The notes under the pieces: generated by a model
What the model saw: only the letters and a program-made list of their open reading frames with translations
The model's database searches: none
Told to the model about the DNA's origin: nothing
Assembly: GCA_903930805.1 (NCBI GenBank)
Contig: CAIYZZ010000539.1
Coordinates: 1-7,383, forward strand
DNA length: 7,383 nt
Source: an uncultured Rhodocyclaceae bacterium
GTDB taxonomy: Bacteria > Pseudomonadota > Gammaproteobacteria > Burkholderiales > Rhodocyclaceae
Direction of reading: 5' to 3'
Shown here: positions 6,796-7,383 of the stretch, piece by piece
How positions within the stretch are numbered: the stretch's first letter is position 1
Layout: the number at the start of each line of letters is the position of its first letter
Program-made: the position numbers and the translations under genes

Positions 6796-6804
6796 TAGAA
6801 AAGC

Positions 6805-7167
6805 TTGCATTCCCATCATCCCCAACCTGATTACATTTTCGATGTCGATCTGACCGGTTTCGAGGCGGCCGTGATCGAGGCCTCGCAAACCACAGCCGTT
6901 ATTGTCGATTTCTGGGCCGACTGGTGTCCGCCCTGTCGCGCGCTGACGCCCGTGCTGGAACGCGTGACGAACGCATTGGCCGGCAAGGTAAAATTAGCCA
7001 AGATCGAAGTGGATGAGGGTGCCAACATGAAGCTGGCCGGCCGCTACGGGCTCAAGGGTTTTCCTACTGTGCTGCTGTTCATCCGCGGCGAAATCAAGGG
7101 GCGTTTTTCCGGCGCGCGCGCCGAACACTGGGTGAAAGAATTTCTTGCCGAGCACGGGGCGATATGA
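6805..7167 (+). CDS. Thioredoxin with CPPC active site
   Basis: The 120-residue single-domain protein has a thioredoxin fold. The active-site block reads VDFWADWCPPCRALTPVL, with the redox cysteines Cys41 and Cys44, the buried Asp35 equivalent to E. coli Asp26, and cis-Pro87 in GFPTVLLF. The segment KLAKIEVDEGANMKLAGRYGLKGFP is typical of cytoplasmic thioredoxins; no signal peptide or membrane segment is seen. Thioredoxins reduce disulfides in target proteins using electrons from thioredoxin reductase. The classical bacterial motif is WCGPC; here Gly is replaced by Pro (WCPPC, also known from tryparedoxins), and residues between the cysteines are known to tune redox potential. It starts at TTG with AGGAG nine bases upstream, directly behind the fructokinase remnant, and is followed 30 bases later by a transporter gene. 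A His-rich start (MHSHHPQP) is notable but short. Its specific partner is unknown. Confidence 0.92.
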   Translation: MHSHHPQPDYIFDVDLTGFEAAVIEASQTTAVIVDFWADWCPPCRALTPVLERVTNALAGKVKLAKIEVDEGANMKLAGRYGLKGFPTVLLFIRGEIKGRFSGARAEHWVKEFLAEHGAI

Positions 7168-7183
7168 ATGCCCCCTTCCCATG

Positions 7184-7192
7184 AAGGGTGAG
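7184..7192 (+). promoter_or_regulatory. Ribosome binding site of the MFS transporter gene
   Basis: AAGGGTGAG ends 5 bases before the GTG at 7198. Two ATGs nearby (7168 and 7181) run into stops after a few codons, so this site supports GTG 7198 as the start. Confidence 0.55.
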
Positions 7193-7197
7193 ACTTT

Positions 7198-7383
7198 GTG
7201 ATCAATCCCTGGCAGCGCATCTTTGCGCCCTTCGCGGTCGGCTATTTTCTTTCCTACCTGCTGCGCAACGCCAACGCCGTCATCTCGCCTGAACTGCGGC
7301 AAGATCTGGGGTTGTCGGCGGCTGACCTGGGCTTGCTCACCTCGGCCTATCTACTTGTTTTCGGTGCCTTCCAGTTGCCGCTG
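7198..7383 (+). CDS. Major facilitator superfamily transporter, N-terminal part (cut by window end)
   Basis: The first 62 codons are present and remain open to the last base. The protein begins with a GTG codon followed by INPWQRIFAPFAVGYFLSYLLRN. A first hydrophobic segment spans about residues 8-30, then a short amphipathic loop (SPELRQDLGLSAADLGLL), then a second hydrophobic segment from about residue 45 (LLTSAYLLVFGAFQLPL). This loop, with the conserved pattern leading into helix 2, is typical of MFS secondary transporters in which the next residues would be the G-x-x-x-D-R/K-x-G-R/K motif; that motif lies outside the window. The substrate cannot be told. The gene is 30 bases behind the thioredoxin gene and likely in the same operon. 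Confidence 0.82.
   Translation, partial: MINPWQRIFAPFAVGYFLSYLLRNANAVISPELRQDLGLSAADLGLLTSAYLLVFGAFQLPL

Larger units (their letters stand above)
6049..6798 (+). pseudogene. mak: 5'-truncated Mak-like ROK fructokinase remnant
   Basis: The open frame begins with a GTG at 6049 inside hsdS, but ROK homology starts only near 6082 (AGLVESAKQ). From there it matches what I recall of E. coli Mak, a ROK-family kinase that phosphorylates fructose: GVGIPG, KNANSTWLIGQP, RLANDANC with the catalytic Asp (NDAN at 6271-6282), phosphate-2 loop LGTGVGGG, AGEWGHNPLP, the zinc motif CYCGRSGC, and the ending HGDSSGVRGAAWLWP. By that comparison about 43 N-terminal residues are missing, including the DLGGTK ATP-phosphate motif, so the product should be inactive. 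A further shortfall of about 20 residues lies after ETFLSGPAL (near 6510-6550), where family members have a longer helical stretch. No proper start codon with a spaced ribosome binding site is visible. Codon use and the downstream frame remain clean, so the loss looks recent. Its stop overlaps the thioredoxin ribosome binding region, suggesting the two were an operon. Confidence 0.85.

Overview
The window is a compact, single-strand (+) stretch of high-GC proteobacterial DNA. Codon use and the style of the GloC, fructokinase and thioredoxin proteins suggest a betaproteobacterium, perhaps of the Rhodocyclales type; this is an impression from protein resemblance, not a database result. I see no rRNA, tRNA, CRISPR array, insertion sequence or convincing terminator.

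Layout. (1) 127-1968 encodes a 613-residue protein of unknown function with one canonical EF-hand loop near the N-terminus and three hydrophobic segments at the C-terminus. (2) 1984-2622 is gloC, a metallo-beta-lactamase-fold type II glyoxalase (YcbL type). (3) 2612-6142 is a type I restriction-modification cassette: hsdM (intact), a 476-residue Schlafen/AlbA-GHKL ATPase-winged helix protein, and the first half of hsdS. Each gene overlaps its predecessor by 4 or 11 bases, so the cassette looks translationally coupled and follows gloC without a gap. (4) 6082-6798 is the remnant of a Mak-like ROK fructokinase without its N-terminal phosphate-binding region. (5) 6805-7167 is a thioredoxin with a CPPC active site. 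(6) 7198 to the window end is the first 62 codons of a major facilitator transporter.

The main event is at about 6080-6092. HsdS homology stops there at the end of its first target-recognition domain, and fructokinase homology begins in another frame within a few bases. The second half of hsdS, any downstream hsdR and the start of the fructokinase gene are all missing. The simplest reading is a deletion, possibly through short microhomology, that fused the restriction cassette to the fructokinase gene; an assembly misjoin would look the same. As it stands, the cassette has a complete methyltransferase subunit but no complete specificity subunit and no restriction subunit.

The second notable structure is an 11-base tandem repeat in the linker of the AlbA/ATPase gene. 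The unit length is not a multiple of three, and both alternative frames reach a stop soon after the array. Gain or loss of one unit would therefore remove the C-terminal winged helix, which makes this a candidate phase-variation switch in a restriction-associated gene.
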